This document shows positions 14,664 to 23,711 of a stretch of 53,003 nucleotides of DNA, one piece after another. This stretch comes from Drouetiella hepatica Uher 2000/2452 (lineage in GTDB: Bacteria; Cyanobacteriota; Cyanobacteriia; Elainellales; Elainellaceae), in assembly GCA_019359505.1 (NCBI GenBank), contig JAHHHD010000036.1:1-53003 (forward strand), written 5' to 3'. A program made the position numbers and the translations under genes. The notes below the pieces were generated by a model. The model had not been told where the DNA came from, did no database searches, and saw nothing but the letters and a program-made list of their open reading frames with translations. Numbering within the stretch: the first letter of the stretch is position 1; every line of letters starts with the position of its first letter.

Positions 14664-16334
14664 TCAGGTATCAGAATCAGACTCAAGGGTCAGCCATGCT
14701 ACACATTTTGCAATATCTTCATCTACAAGATTAGATGACTCAGATTTAGATGGAGCAAAGTTAGGAAGATGGGTTGAAACTAGTGTCGTAACAAATGCTG
14801 ATAGCTGCAAACGGAGAGTTTCTGGAACATACTGAAGCAACACAGTATCCACTAACTGTACAATTGATTGTAAAGCAGTCTTTAATTGAGAGTTCTGCTG
14901 TTCTAAATTGATGATCTGTTGTGTTTGTATTACCTCATCTTTTAAGTTCTCTCCTTTAACCTCGTTAAAGGCTCTAGAGTCCTCGGAAGAGCAACTAATC
15001 ACAACAATTTCTCTCTTATTGCTTCTGCCTAAGTAGTGCTTGAGAATAATATCAGCAGTGTTTCCAACATAGGCGGCAAGATCCATAATCTCACGCATAG
15101 TAGATTCATTGAGTTCAATCCTTCCTTCGACTGCTAGACTAATAAAAGTATGACGAGTGTTGTACTGAGGTCGATAATGATCAATGCCACCGTGCTCTTC
15201 ACCTAAAGCTGCAAGCTTAGAGACAATTCCTGCTGTAAAGTATTCTTTTTGAACTCCACTCTTCAGAATTCGCACTATACGGTTTTCATGCCAGGAGTTA
15301 TAAAAACTTTTTCGATTGATATGAAGACCAGTAGGCTCTTGAAATACGAAGCCGTCTGGATTTTTATTAAGCGATGAAAGCCTTCTCAAAAGTCTTTCTA
15401 ATGCCGGATCCTCAATTGGAAATTCTCGATCTTTTCCAGTTTTAGTTTCATTCCTTGGATCATGCTTACCTCTCACAATAGCTATTGTTTTTCGGATGTA
15501 AATAAGACCCCTTTCGAAATCAATATCGCTCCATAGTAGCGCAATTGCTTCTCCAGTCCTGAGTCCTGTTAAGAAATAAAACTCAACTAAATCTGCATAG
15601 CGATGATAGTATGGATGACTGCGATAAGCTTCAATGATCCGCTCCATTGCTTGACGAGAGAATGGATCTGGATGTTCATCACTAGGTCTTGGTTCCTTAA
15701 GAGCCTTTATGACGCTCAGAAATGGGTTTTTATGAATCTTATTTTCCTCAATTGCCCAGTTACAGCAAACGGATAATTTTAAAAGGGTCTGATAATATAC
15801 CGCATATTCTAGTTGTGACAATTCTTCTAAGATGTTTTTGACATCTGAGAGAATTTTTGTATTTAAATTAGTAATTATATTGTAAGCAGTTTGATAATTT
15901 GACAGAGTTGATTTACTGCGCCGAAGAACTAACTCCAAATATTTCATGTGTTCTAGAAACAATTCATCCACTGCTAGCTCTATATTCAATTTAACTTTTG
16001 ATTGTTCGGGTTGACCCAGCTGATAGAGAATATAGGACTTTAATTCTTGCTTACTCATGTCGTTGACATTGAGTTCTTTAAGAGTATGAGTTCTGACATT
16101 AATTTTGTCTAACACACCTTGAACAGCAGTAAGGTTTTGCTGTGTTGCCGGTAAACCAAGCATAAAGAATTCTTGCTCCTCGTGCTTCCGGAGGCTAGCA
16201 GGTATGTTAATGCGTATTGATCCTGGCTGCCCTTTCTGCTTAGATGGGCGAACTGTACAGGAGATAGTACCGCGAGGAGAACGCGGTACGCGCTCTTTCT
16301 TACGAGTAACTTTGATATTTTTTCGTGTAGACAT
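14664..16334 (-). CDS. Tyrosine recombinase / integrase
   Basis: A 556-residue site-specific recombinase. The N-terminal ~100 residues are basic and contain an arm-type DNA-binding-like segment; a SAM-like core-binding domain follows (around 110-210) and then the catalytic domain. Catalytic residues: Arg259 (TGLRTGE), Lys301 or Lys298 (TKTGKDR), the box II motif YNTRHTF (Arg394, His395, with Tyr391 at the usual His position, a substitution seen in other integrases of this type), and the nucleophile Tyr434 (LKHYLG). The C-terminal ~110 residues contain a coiled coil (IINLEQQNSQLKTAL), longer than in minimal integrases. Repeated AAGTACTTTA-type motifs upstream may be binding sites. The frame is intact, so the protein is probably active. 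Confidence 0.9.
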   Translation of the reverse strand: MSTRKNIKVTRKKERVPRSPRGTISCTVRPSKQKGQPGSIRINIPASLRKHEEQEFFMLGLPATQQNLTAVQGVLDKINVRTHTLKELNVNDMSKQELKSYILYQLGQPEQSKVKLNIELAVDELFLEHMKYLELVLRRSKSTLSNYQTAYNIITNLNTKILSDVKNILEELSQLEYAVYYQTLLKLSVCCNWAIEENKIHKNPFLSVIKALKEPRPSDEHPDPFSRQAMERIIEAYRSHPYYHRYADLVEFYFLTGLRTGEAIALLWSDIDFERGLIYIRKTIAIVRGKHDPRNETKTGKDREFPIEDPALERLLRRLSSLNKNPDGFVFQEPTGLHINRKSFYNSWHENRIVRILKSGVQKEYFTAGIVSKLAALGEEHGGIDHYRPQYNTRHTFISLAVEGRIELNESTMREIMDLAAYVGNTADIILKHYLGRSNKREIVVISCSSEDSRAFNEVKGENLKDEVIQTQQIINLEQQNSQLKTALQSIVQLVDTVLLQYVPETLRLQLSAFVTTLVSTHLPNFAPSKSESSNLVDEDIAKCVAWLTLESDSDT

Positions 16335-16346
16335 GGCGAACTTAAA

Positions 16347-16529
16347 AAGTACTTTATTGAGTGAAAATGCTCTTTTTTACGAAAACTGATTCTCTGAAAC
16401 GCCCTATTTATCTAGAAGTAACTGTTATGCTGTCTTTTCGAGGAACGACTATAGAATTACTGAACCCTCTAGCCATAAGGGTTTCGTCAACCTATTCAGT
16501 CAAAGTACTTAAACGCGTACTTTAAGTAC
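16347..16529. promoter_or_regulatory. AGTACTT-type repeats upstream of the integrase
   Basis: AAGTACTTTA occurs at 16347-16356, and an inverted repeat of 9-bp arms (GTACTTAAA and TTTAAGTAC around a 7-nt spacer) lies at 16505-16529. All are in the region upstream of the integrase start codon. They could be recombinase arm sites, an attachment site or operators. Confidence 0.4.
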
Positions 16530-17208
16530 AACTTTTGGGCATAGCAAAGGATTAGAAAGCATTGAAATCATTAGTAGTCCGTAGCAGAGGCGATCGAATC
16601 TACGGCGCACTCTACAGCGCCCCTTACCGAGGTTCATAAATTTCTTAGGTTTAAGCCTATTGTTCAGAAGTGCTCAAAATTAGCATGAGAAGACGTTCTA
16701 ACAGCTAGAGCGTAAGACGTACTCAAGTTCGCACTAATTAACATCAAGGGTCGTCCAGCTTCTCGAAGATTGAGAATTGCTGAACTCTGAATCACGTACC
16801 CAATTTTGCTAGGGCACTAGCCTAAGAAAAGAGCTAGTATCTTCAATTTCCTGGTTGCTTTGGCAGAATGGCGATAAGCCTCTGAGTCTTTTGCATTACA
16901 ACCCTTAGGTAGAGACAGTTGGCTAAAGACCTCCATAAATGCGTAACCCAGCAAGAATTTTTGGTACATGGCGGGAACTAAAGGGTATTGAAGTTAGCAG
17001 CAGTAAGCTGCTTAGACGATCGGATATGGGGCACATTCAATGGGGATTTCCTTGGAGCTTGATCCTCTAAAAGGTGCTGTCATGAGCCAGTACCCTAAGT
17101 AGGCTAAGGAGTCGTTAACTCAAAAGAAACTAGTTTGCTAGAACGACCAGAGTTATTTCGAAATTGAGTAAATTTGATCAATCTCTCTATGGCTTTCAGC
17201 ATAATCGA
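16530..17208. other. Gene-free region between integrase and NACHT gene
   Basis: No convincing coding frame, RNA gene or terminal repeats were seen in this ~680-bp stretch. It separates two divergently oriented genes and is the most likely location for the integrase promoter and possibly a recombination site. Confidence 0.35.
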
Positions 17209-17302
17209 GGGATAATCCCGCAGCAAGTCTTGAGCTAAAAAGCTGTAAACCCTAGGAATTGCTGGCTTTCTGTGCTGCGGGATTATCCCGCAGCAAATCT
17301 TG
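17209..17302. repeat. Paired 24-bp direct repeats with palindromic core before the NACHT gene
   Basis: GGGATWATCCCGCAGCAART followed by CTTG occurs at 17209-17232 and 17279-17302, 70 bp apart, with two differences. Each contains the palindrome GGGATWATCCC. Around copy 2 the symmetry extends to 23 bp (17273-17295). The pair sits 120-210 bp upstream of the preferred NACHT start. Likely a regulator-binding region. Confidence 0.6.
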
Positions 17303-17420
17303 TAGACAATCTTTCCTAGCGCTGTAAAATTGGGCTATGTGGCTGCGGGAAAATAGCCTGTTAAGATTCCGCAGGGCTTTCCACTACTTTTTTCTGAGGA
17401 ATCTTACACTTCTTGACACT

Positions 17421-20024
17421 ATGGCTCGTTCAGGCTTGAGTGCTGAAACACGGAATCAAATCGAAGCTTTAGTTAATGCGCTTCTAGAGTGGGGAGACGC
17501 AGTGATTAACCATGGAGGGCAGTCGCCTTATGATATCGAGTTTGTTCAAGCTGAACAGCCTCAAGGTCAGACTTGGCTACGTGTTAAAGCTACTTATGAG
17601 TCTTTGTGCTGTCTTCTAAACTCGTCTCATTCTCAAAAGAGAAAAGATGAACGAAGGAGTATACGACGCTTATTAGAGGCTCGCATAGCAACTCTTGAAA
17701 AGGTTGAATTACTGGAGAAGATTCCTGATGGCATTCATAATCTTCCAGGAAAATCAGGGACTTATTTTGACTTGAAGCTGAGCTTAGATAATAAAAATGA
17801 AAGCCTAGAAGTGCTAAAAGAGAGATTAAATCTAAATAAGTCACAGACTTCGACCAATTCTCTTTTAGCCGAGCAGTCACAGACTTCGACCAATTCTCTT
17901 TTAGCCGAGCAGCCAAGTTCGAATATTGATGCTGACGTTCGCTACGTTCGGCAAAAACTCAATAGAATTATTCAACAGGAGTACGGTCAGATTTGCGTTT
18001 TTGGAATCTCACAACTTGTAAAGGTCTCAGATATCTATACTCAAACAGATATTTGGAAAGAACTCATTAATCAACGTTGGCCATCACCCTCCATGCTTTT
18101 GCAGCCGGCTCACTCTTCTGAGCACTTAAGCCGCCTTGGCAACGAACATTATGAACCACCGCGTTACTCTGGGTGGAAAACTGCTGAAGAGTCTCAACGC
18201 TTGATCGTGCTGGGCAAACCTGGAATTGGAAAAACAACCTACCTTCAGCATTTGAATGTCCAATGCATCGAAGGTGCGTTTCGACCTGATAAGGTTCCCA
18301 TCTTTGTACAATTGGCCCAGTTTGAACGAGTTTTTCGAAACGATCCAAGTCAGAATCTATTCCGTTTTATTTGTTCAATTCTAAGCAGATATGGAGTAGA
18401 TGCAGATAGAGTTCAGTCCATTCTGGAAGCTGGCAGAGCACTGCTTCTCTTTGATGGATTCGACGAAGTTCCTTCAATCAGCGATGAGCAGATAACGAAT
18501 CAACTTAGGCAATTTATTGCTCAATACCACCCTAAAAACTCTTTCTTCATCACCTGTCGCGTTGCAGCAAATCGATATCGGTTTGCCCAAGAAAATTTTA
18601 TTGAAGTTGAGGTTGCTGATTTCAACCGTAATCAGGCGAATTCTTTCATTCGCCTCTGGTTTAAAGCCCTCTTGAAAGATCGACCTGAGGCGGCTCATGC
18701 TCAAGCAGAAATATTGATTTCAGCGCTAAACCAGCCAAAACATCGCGCTATTCAAGATTTGGCAGTAACACCGCTAATGCTCAATTTAATTTGCACTGTG
18801 TTTCGAGATATAGAGGGATTACCTAGCGGTCGAACTGAACTTTACGAACGAGGTATTAATGCTCTTCTAGAAGATTGGGATCGGCATCGGCAGGTCTACC
18901 GCGAGACCATTTACCATAATTTGACCAAGGTAAATACCCTAGAGTTACTTCTCAAGATTGCAAGAGTCACGTTTGAGCAAGCCCATCTCCTGTTTGAGCA
19001 GAGGCAGGCTGAGTGGCTGACCTGCGAATACCTAGCATCCTTAAAATTAATTCCAGCTAATTCTGTGGAATTGCAAGAAGCCAGTACGATCGCCATTAGA
19101 AGAATCGCAGAAAATCATGGGCTTTTAGCCGAACGCGCACGTGGGATCCTCTCATTCTCTCACCTAACTTTTCATGAATATTTCACAGCGCGCTCAATCT
19201 GCCTAGAGCAAGCATGGCCAACATTACTAATTCATTTGCACGACTCGCAGTGGCGCGAGGTCTTTCTTCTAGCCGCTGAAATGTCTCCATTTGCAGATGA
19301 GGTAATTCGCCTTATGCTACAGGAGATTCAAACATCTTTTGCCAAGCACTCAGATTTGCAGCAGGTGCTAGCTTGGGTAAACCAGATGGCGACTAGAGCA
19401 GCTCAAGCGTTGCCATACAAAACATCAGCCCTGCGAGCCTGGTTTTTCTGTTTGGTCGGGTGCAATTTTGATGAAGGGGTTGAATCGTTTCGCAAAAGTG
19501 GTCAGGCTAACTCTGATTATCATGCGTTCTCATTGTCGCGATCAATGGGTCTTGATGAGGTTTTAGCAAACGATATTGCAGAACTGACCTTTCTGTATGA
19601 GCGACTGTGCCATGCTTTAAGTTTAGTTTCTAGAGAAGAAATAGTAACTGAGTTAATCTCAGCGCTCCCTGCTCTTCACCGCGATCGTCTAATTGACGGG
19701 CTATTACCTGCTATCTTGCCGATCAAAGCCTTATTGTTGCAGCTCGATGACCTTATCTCTCCTGCTCAGCAGAATTTATTTCTAACTTGGTGGCGACAAG
19801 AAGGGCAAGAATGGGCGTTGAATACACTAGAAATATATCGACAGACTGACGGTGCAGAGGCAGATATTCCTCAGCCTCCACAGGATGTTTTGAAGCAGTA
19901 CTATGACGCTAATCTACTGCTGCTAGATTGTATTAGGCGTGCAGGAGCGATAACAACCTCAGTGCGCGAGGCTGTAGAGACTACACTGCTTTTACCCAGT
20001 GAAATTGATGACTCAAGAGACTAA
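17421..20024 (+). CDS. NACHT-domain STAND NTPase
   Basis: A signal-transduction ATPase of about 867 residues. I prefer the start at 17421 (MARSGLSAETRN); an in-frame ATG at 17337 adds 28 residues rich in aromatics and unlike the family. Order: N-terminal helical domain (~1-130), a variable linker with a 12-residue tandem duplication (~140-164), a linker motif VKVSDIYTQTDIWKEL, the NACHT domain with Walker A GKPGIGKT (~265-272) and Walker B LLLFDGFDEVPS (~340-351), winged-helix and helical regions ending in SFSHLTFHEYFTAR, and a C-terminal helical domain finishing in VREAVETTLLLP, as in cyanobacterial NACHT proteins. Related STAND proteins sense phage or stress and trigger death. No classical effector domain is obvious at the N-terminus. 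An upstream palindrome pair may regulate it. Confidence 0.9.
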   Translation: MARSGLSAETRNQIEALVNALLEWGDAVINHGGQSPYDIEFVQAEQPQGQTWLRVKATYESLCCLLNSSHSQKRKDERRSIRRLLEARIATLEKVELLEKIPDGIHNLPGKSGTYFDLKLSLDNKNESLEVLKERLNLNKSQTSTNSLLAEQSQTSTNSLLAEQPSSNIDADVRYVRQKLNRIIQQEYGQICVFGISQLVKVSDIYTQTDIWKELINQRWPSPSMLLQPAHSSEHLSRLGNEHYEPPRYSGWKTAEESQRLIVLGKPGIGKTTYLQHLNVQCIEGAFRPDKVPIFVQLAQFERVFRNDPSQNLFRFICSILSRYGVDADRVQSILEAGRALLLFDGFDEVPSISDEQITNQLRQFIAQYHPKNSFFITCRVAANRYRFAQENFIEVEVADFNRNQANSFIRLWFKALLKDRPEAAHAQAEILISALNQPKHRAIQDLAVTPLMLNLICTVFRDIEGLPSGRTELYERGINALLEDWDRHRQVYRETIYHNLTKVNTLELLLKIARVTFEQAHLLFEQRQAEWLTCEYLASLKLIPANSVELQEASTIAIRRIAENHGLLAERARGILSFSHLTFHEYFTARSICLEQAWPTLLIHLHDSQWREVFLLAAEMSPFADEVIRLMLQEIQTSFAKHSDLQQVLAWVNQMATRAAQALPYKTSALRAWFFCLVGCNFDEGVESFRKSGQANSDYHAFSLSRSMGLDEVLANDIAELTFLYERLCHALSLVSREEIVTELISALPALHRDRLIDGLLPAILPIKALLLQLDDLISPAQQNLFLTWWRQEGQEWALNTLEIYRQTDGAEADIPQPPQDVLKQYYDANLLLLDCIRRAGAITTSVREAVETTLLLPSEIDDSRD
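17841..17912 (+). repeat. Perfect 36-bp tandem duplication inside the NACHT gene
   Basis: Two identical 36-bp units (17841-17876 and 17877-17912) encode a duplicated 12-residue SQTSTNSLLAEQ. The duplication keeps the reading frame, lies in the linker before the NACHT domain and, being perfect, must be recent or prone to copy-number change. Confidence 0.9.
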
Positions 20025-20057
20025 GCTTTGGGGCATATACCTTAATAACAGAGCAAA

Positions 20058-21467
20058 CTAGCGGCGAATCAGAGGCGGGCTAGAAACCGATCGCCGAAGA
20101 CCTGTGACCCGCATCCGGAGCTGATCCGATGGAGCCATGGTCAGACCGCGTCGAATCGGTCGGATCGGCTGGGAGTTGGCTATTGTCATCTCCATATTTA
20201 ACACCAACTCAAACAAGACCAGTTTCATTTCAAACAGCGCAAAGGCAGAGCCAATACACCGCCGATCGCCCCCGCCAAACGGCAAATACTCATAAGGTGA
20301 AAACTGCCGCTCTAGAAATCGCTCTGGTCTAAACTGCTTCGGCTCAGGATAGACTGCCGCCCGGTGATGCGCTAGATAAATTGAGGGCATAACGATCGTG
20401 CCAGTTTCCAAGGCATAGCCGGCAACAGTCATCGGCTGCTTGACTATGCGGGGGAAAGCGCTGATGGCGATCGGGTAGAGACGCAGAGTCTCCTGACAGA
20501 TAGCGCTGAGATAGGGCAACCGGGCGATCGTCATGGGGTCTAGATTAGCCTTATCGCCTAGTGCATCTATTTCTGCCAATAGCCGCGTGCGAACATCCGG
20601 TAAATGGGTAATCCAATACAGCGCCCAAGCTAAAGCTGATGCCGTTGTCTCGTGCCCTGCAAACAGCAGCGTAATCAATTCATCGCGCAATTCAACATTG
20701 CTCAGCGGCTGTCCTTCAGAATCACGCGCTGCCATCAGCAACGCCAGAATATCCGTTCTCTCTGCATCAGGTTGAGTGTGGCGATCGGCAATCTCGGCAT
20801 AGATTAAGTCATCCACCTGCTGCCGCAGACGCAAAAAACGCCCCCAGGGACTCCAAGCTCCCCAATCCTTTTGCAAGAACGGATAGAACAATAACATTGC
20901 ACCCACGGGCGAACCAAAGACATCCAGCATTTTGCATAGAACCTGCCGCAACTGGTCGTAGCGCTGCCCGCTATCGAGACCAAACACTGCCTTGAGAATC
21001 ACCTGCAAAGAAATCGACTGCATGACCGGACGCACCGCAAAGGTCGTGCCGATCGTCCAAGGGCGCATGACTTGCTCTGTGATGTCCTGGATCACCTGAG
21101 CATAGGAGCGCATCCGATCGCCGTGAAAGGGAGGCATCAAAAGCTGGCGTTGGCGCTGATGGGCTTCGCCTTCGAGCAAGACAATGCCATGCTTACCCAA
21201 GAGGAACTGAAGAACTTGATTGCCCCGTCCAGCGCTCAACTGTTCCGGTCTAGCTGTAAAGATATCTTCTAGAGCCTCAGGGCTGCTGAAGTAGATTAAG
21301 GCTGGTTTGGAGTCCGGCGCAGTCACCTGGTAGTCATCGCCATAGGCTTTGGCACGGGCATCCAGGGTTTCAAAGGGACGAAAGATGAAGCGTAGTCCCC
21401 AGATACGACGGAGCCAGTAGGGAGAGTTCAGAGGGCCGTTCAGCGATCGGGTAGAAGGGTCAGCCAT
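20058..21467 (-). CDS. Cytochrome P450, CYP110-like
   Basis: A complete 469-residue P450 monooxygenase. The I-helix oxygen-binding motif is LLFAGHETTASALAWALYWI, the K-helix ExxR is in QETLRLYPIA, and the heme-binding loop is PFGGGDRRCIGSAFALFEM, with the Cys ligand followed by I-G. Early sequence PYWLRRIWGLRFIFRPFETL matches the N-terminus of the cyanobacterial CYP110 family, whose members hydroxylate fatty acids, terpenes and alkanes. There is no membrane anchor, so the enzyme is probably soluble and depends on a separate ferredoxin/reductase. It stands alone, convergent with the NACHT gene. Substrate cannot be told from sequence. Confidence 0.93.
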   Translation of the reverse strand: MADPSTRSLNGPLNSPYWLRRIWGLRFIFRPFETLDARAKAYGDDYQVTAPDSKPALIYFSSPEALEDIFTARPEQLSAGRGNQVLQFLLGKHGIVLLEGEAHQRQRQLLMPPFHGDRMRSYAQVIQDITEQVMRPWTIGTTFAVRPVMQSISLQVILKAVFGLDSGQRYDQLRQVLCKMLDVFGSPVGAMLLFYPFLQKDWGAWSPWGRFLRLRQQVDDLIYAEIADRHTQPDAERTDILALLMAARDSEGQPLSNVELRDELITLLFAGHETTASALAWALYWITHLPDVRTRLLAEIDALGDKANLDPMTIARLPYLSAICQETLRLYPIAISAFPRIVKQPMTVAGYALETGTIVMPSIYLAHHRAAVYPEPKQFRPERFLERQFSPYEYLPFGGGDRRCIGSAFALFEMKLVLFELVLNMEMTIANSQPIRPIRRGLTMAPSDQLRMRVTGLRRSVSSPPLIRR

Positions 21468-21646
21468 GATGTCGGTTGAGTGGGTCAGACTGGAGTTTGA
21501 ATCAAACGATGCCTCTCTATATTAATCAGCAATTGATGGAGCCACTCAACGCCTGATTGTTCTGATGCCCTCCGAAGTTTGGAGCAGCTTTAGATCAAGG
21601 CGATCGGTTCTATCATTGAGTCTTCCCTTGATTTTTACTGCTTACC

Positions 21647-22657
21647 GTGCAAGTTGATGTTCTCTTCTACCAGCTATTTCAGAGTTTTCCAGCCATCTTC
21701 TTCGACTTGCTGGGCCAGCCCGATGTTAATGTCAGCAACTATGAGTTCACCTCCCCTGAGGTCAAACAGCCGACCTTTCGCTTTGATGGGGTGCTCAAGC
21801 CCAAAAGTAACTCTCCTGACGACATTCTGTATTTCATTGAGGTGCAGTTTCAGAAACGTGCCAAGTTTTACACGCGCCTGTTTGCTGAAATCAACCTCTA
21901 CTTTAATCAGTACGACCCACCTTACGAAGATTGGTACGCGGTTGTGATCTTCAAAAACCGCAACACAGAAGTCATGGCACCTCTACGCTACCAGGAAGTC
22001 ATGGAGCGACGGGTAATTCAGATCTATTTAGATGAGATTGAATCGTTGGCGCAGCGATCGATTGGCGTGGGATTGGTGCAGTTACTTGCAGTCACCTCCA
22101 AGCGCAAACTAGGAGAGCGTGCCCAGGAGCTGATTGAACGAGCCAGCCAGACTCCATCAGCAGGGGGTGCATTATCAAGGGAGCAAGCGATAGAATTGGT
22201 GCAGACGATCGTGCTGTATCGGTTCCCGAATTTAAGTCGAGAGGAGTTGGAAGCGATGTTGGGCCTAGCGGATCTCAAAAACACCAAAGTTTACCAGGAA
22301 CTCCAGCAGGAAGTGCGGGCAGAAGCACTCCAGGAAGGCGAGCTTAAAGCTAAGGTTGAATTAGTATCTCGGATGCTGTCTCGTGATTTCGGGGTTCAAG
22401 AAATCGTGGAGATCCTGGATTTGCGAACAGATACAGTTGTTGATGCGGCGATTGCAGCTTTGCTGAAGGCTAAGCTGAATGCCAAGCAGATTGCTAAGCG
22501 ATTAGAGCTTGAAGTTAGCCAAGTCACGCCTAAAGCAGTCCGGTTGTTGCTAAGTGAAGGTAAAAGTGAAGCCCAAGTTGTCCAACAGATTGGGATAACT
22601 CTAGCCGCCGTTCGACGCGTGACCCAGCCAAAGTTACAGAAGGCTGAAGAGAATTAA
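21647..22657 (+). CDS. Rpn family recombination-promoting nuclease-like protein (DUF2887)
   Basis: A 336-residue protein starting at GTG 21647. The start is fixed by the family's typical opening (here MQVDVLFYQLFQSFPAIFFD). The N-terminal PD-(D/E)XK-like nuclease fold shows FRFDGVLKP (Asp) and ILYFIEVQFQ (E-x-Q in place of E-x-K), followed by KFYTRLFAEINLYF. These proteins are very abundant in cyanobacteria and relate to the RpnA-type nucleases formerly called transposase-like. The C-terminal ~120 residues contain three helical units (VELVSRMLSRDFGVQEIVEI and two relatives, each followed by a VxxA segment) that look like degenerate tandem HTH repeats. It stands alone; function is probably a selfish or defensive nuclease. 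Confidence 0.85.
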   Translation: MQVDVLFYQLFQSFPAIFFDLLGQPDVNVSNYEFTSPEVKQPTFRFDGVLKPKSNSPDDILYFIEVQFQKRAKFYTRLFAEINLYFNQYDPPYEDWYAVVIFKNRNTEVMAPLRYQEVMERRVIQIYLDEIESLAQRSIGVGLVQLLAVTSKRKLGERAQELIERASQTPSAGGALSREQAIELVQTIVLYRFPNLSREELEAMLGLADLKNTKVYQELQQEVRAEALQEGELKAKVELVSRMLSRDFGVQEIVEILDLRTDTVVDAAIAALLKAKLNAKQIAKRLELEVSQVTPKAVRLLLSEGKSEAQVVQQIGITLAAVRRVTQPKLQKAEEN

Positions 22658-22739
22658 GTTCTGGGGCTGTTGTACACCAGGAATACGTTTCTTAAGTAGC
22701 AGAGGGTGAAAGCCTATTTCCTTGGACAGGAGCGAATGG

Positions 22740-23087
22740 CTAGGCGAGCGCATACCCTGTGTGTTCACGCACATGAGGTGGGTGAAAGGCAAGAACGATG
22801 TAATCTTTGGGCACACCTGCGGCGACGAGTTCTGCGGTGATACCGTGATCAAGTCCATCATGGTGCAGCCAGATTTTGTCGTTACGGATTTCAGCATCGA
22901 AAACTAGAGCATGAATTCGTTTTTTACCGCTCCACCCCTCAGTAACGATGAGATAGCGGGTGTTATCGGCACTAACGATGATTTTGCTAAGGGTTCCGTC
23001 TTCTGCGTGGTTTAGAATTTCACAGTAGTTTTGCAAAATTTGGTAAAGGATTTGGCGGTGTTGATCTAGCGCACTTCGGGTATCCAC
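22740..23087 (-). CDS. xisI: XisI family protein
   Basis: A 115-residue protein of the XisI family, named from the control of fdxN-element excision in Anabaena heterocysts but found in many cyanobacteria without such elements. Recognisable segments are YRQIL-type N-terminus (LDQHRQILYQILQNY), DNTRYLIVTEGWSGKKRIHA and the closing IVLAFHPPHVREHTGYA. It starts at GTG 23087 inside the end of xisH, overlapping it by 22 nt, the usual coupled arrangement. The pair may behave as a nuclease with its partner (XisH has an endonuclease-like fold), possibly a toxin-antitoxin or defence-like module; the regulation role here is unproven. Confidence 0.92.
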   Translation of the reverse strand: MDTRSALDQHRQILYQILQNYCEILNHAEDGTLSKIIVSADNTRYLIVTEGWSGKKRIHALVFDAEIRNDKIWLHHDGLDHGITAELVAAGVPKDYIVLAFHPPHVREHTGYALA

Positions 23088-23488
23088 TGAATAATGACCT
23101 CCTGAATTTCATCAAAAATGAGCAGTTTCAAACGACGACTTGCGAGAACAATTTGAACAATTTCCTCCTGAAAGAAGCTTTCATATACTGAGTCACGGAC
23201 AGCCAGGTAAAGTAGGCGATCGGGGTACTGGATTCGCATCAGGTCTTCGTAGAGCAGATATTGACCGAGTGCTTGTTCGAGGTCACTGACGGGAGATGCG
23301 CCAATGAAGCTTTTTACCTCTACCGCAATTTTTTGATTTGCCCGTTCAGCGACCAGCAGCTTTTCAGCTCCTAAATCAATAAGGAGGTCACGTTTTCCAA
23401 CTTTAAGAGGTAAATTGTCCGTGACCGTCCACCCCTCCTTTTCAAGGGCGTTTTTTACAGTATCGTGATAGAGGTCCTTAGCAGGCAT
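23066..23488 (-). CDS. xisH: XisH family protein
   Basis: A 140-residue XisH protein. It opens with the family signature MPAKDLYHDTVKNALEKEGW and carries a PD-(D/E)XK-like core: LLIDLGAEKLLVAE (Asp, Glu) and IAVEVKSFIGAS (E-x-K), so it is a probable nuclease fold. The tail SFFQEEIVQIVLASRRLKLLIFDE is also typical. It is the first gene of the xisHI pair. In Anabaena these proteins are needed for excision of the fdxN element together with the recombinase XisF; no xisF-like serine recombinase is in this window. Confidence 0.92.
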   Translation of the reverse strand: MPAKDLYHDTVKNALEKEGWTVTDNLPLKVGKRDLLIDLGAEKLLVAERANQKIAVEVKSFIGASPVSDLEQALGQYLLYEDLMRIQYPDRLLYLAVRDSVYESFFQEEIVQIVLASRRLKLLIFDEIQEVIIQWIPEVR

Positions 23489-23634
23489 AGCTTTAGATTA
23501 AAACAAATCGAGTTGTTATTATTCGGGAGAATCAGATTAAACTGTTCCGGGGCAGGGAAGCGTTTGGGATCGGCGGTAGCATGCTTGGCGGGTCCTAGCC
23601 AGTTTTTAGTTAGCGAGAACCCTTTACCCCACTC

Positions 23635-23674
23635 AAGAAGCGTATTCCCTACTTAAGAGGCGTATTCTCTATGT
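23635..23674. repeat. Imperfect 20-bp tandem duplication upstream of xisH
   Basis: AAGAAGCGTATTCCCTACTT (23635-23654) is followed directly by a close copy (23655-23674; shared core GCGTATTC-CT). It sits between parB and the xisH promoter region and could be a regulator-binding site or simple duplication. Confidence 0.4.
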
Positions 23675-23711
23675 ACAGCTGTGCGACGGTAAAGACTGAC
23701 CTGTGAAGTCA

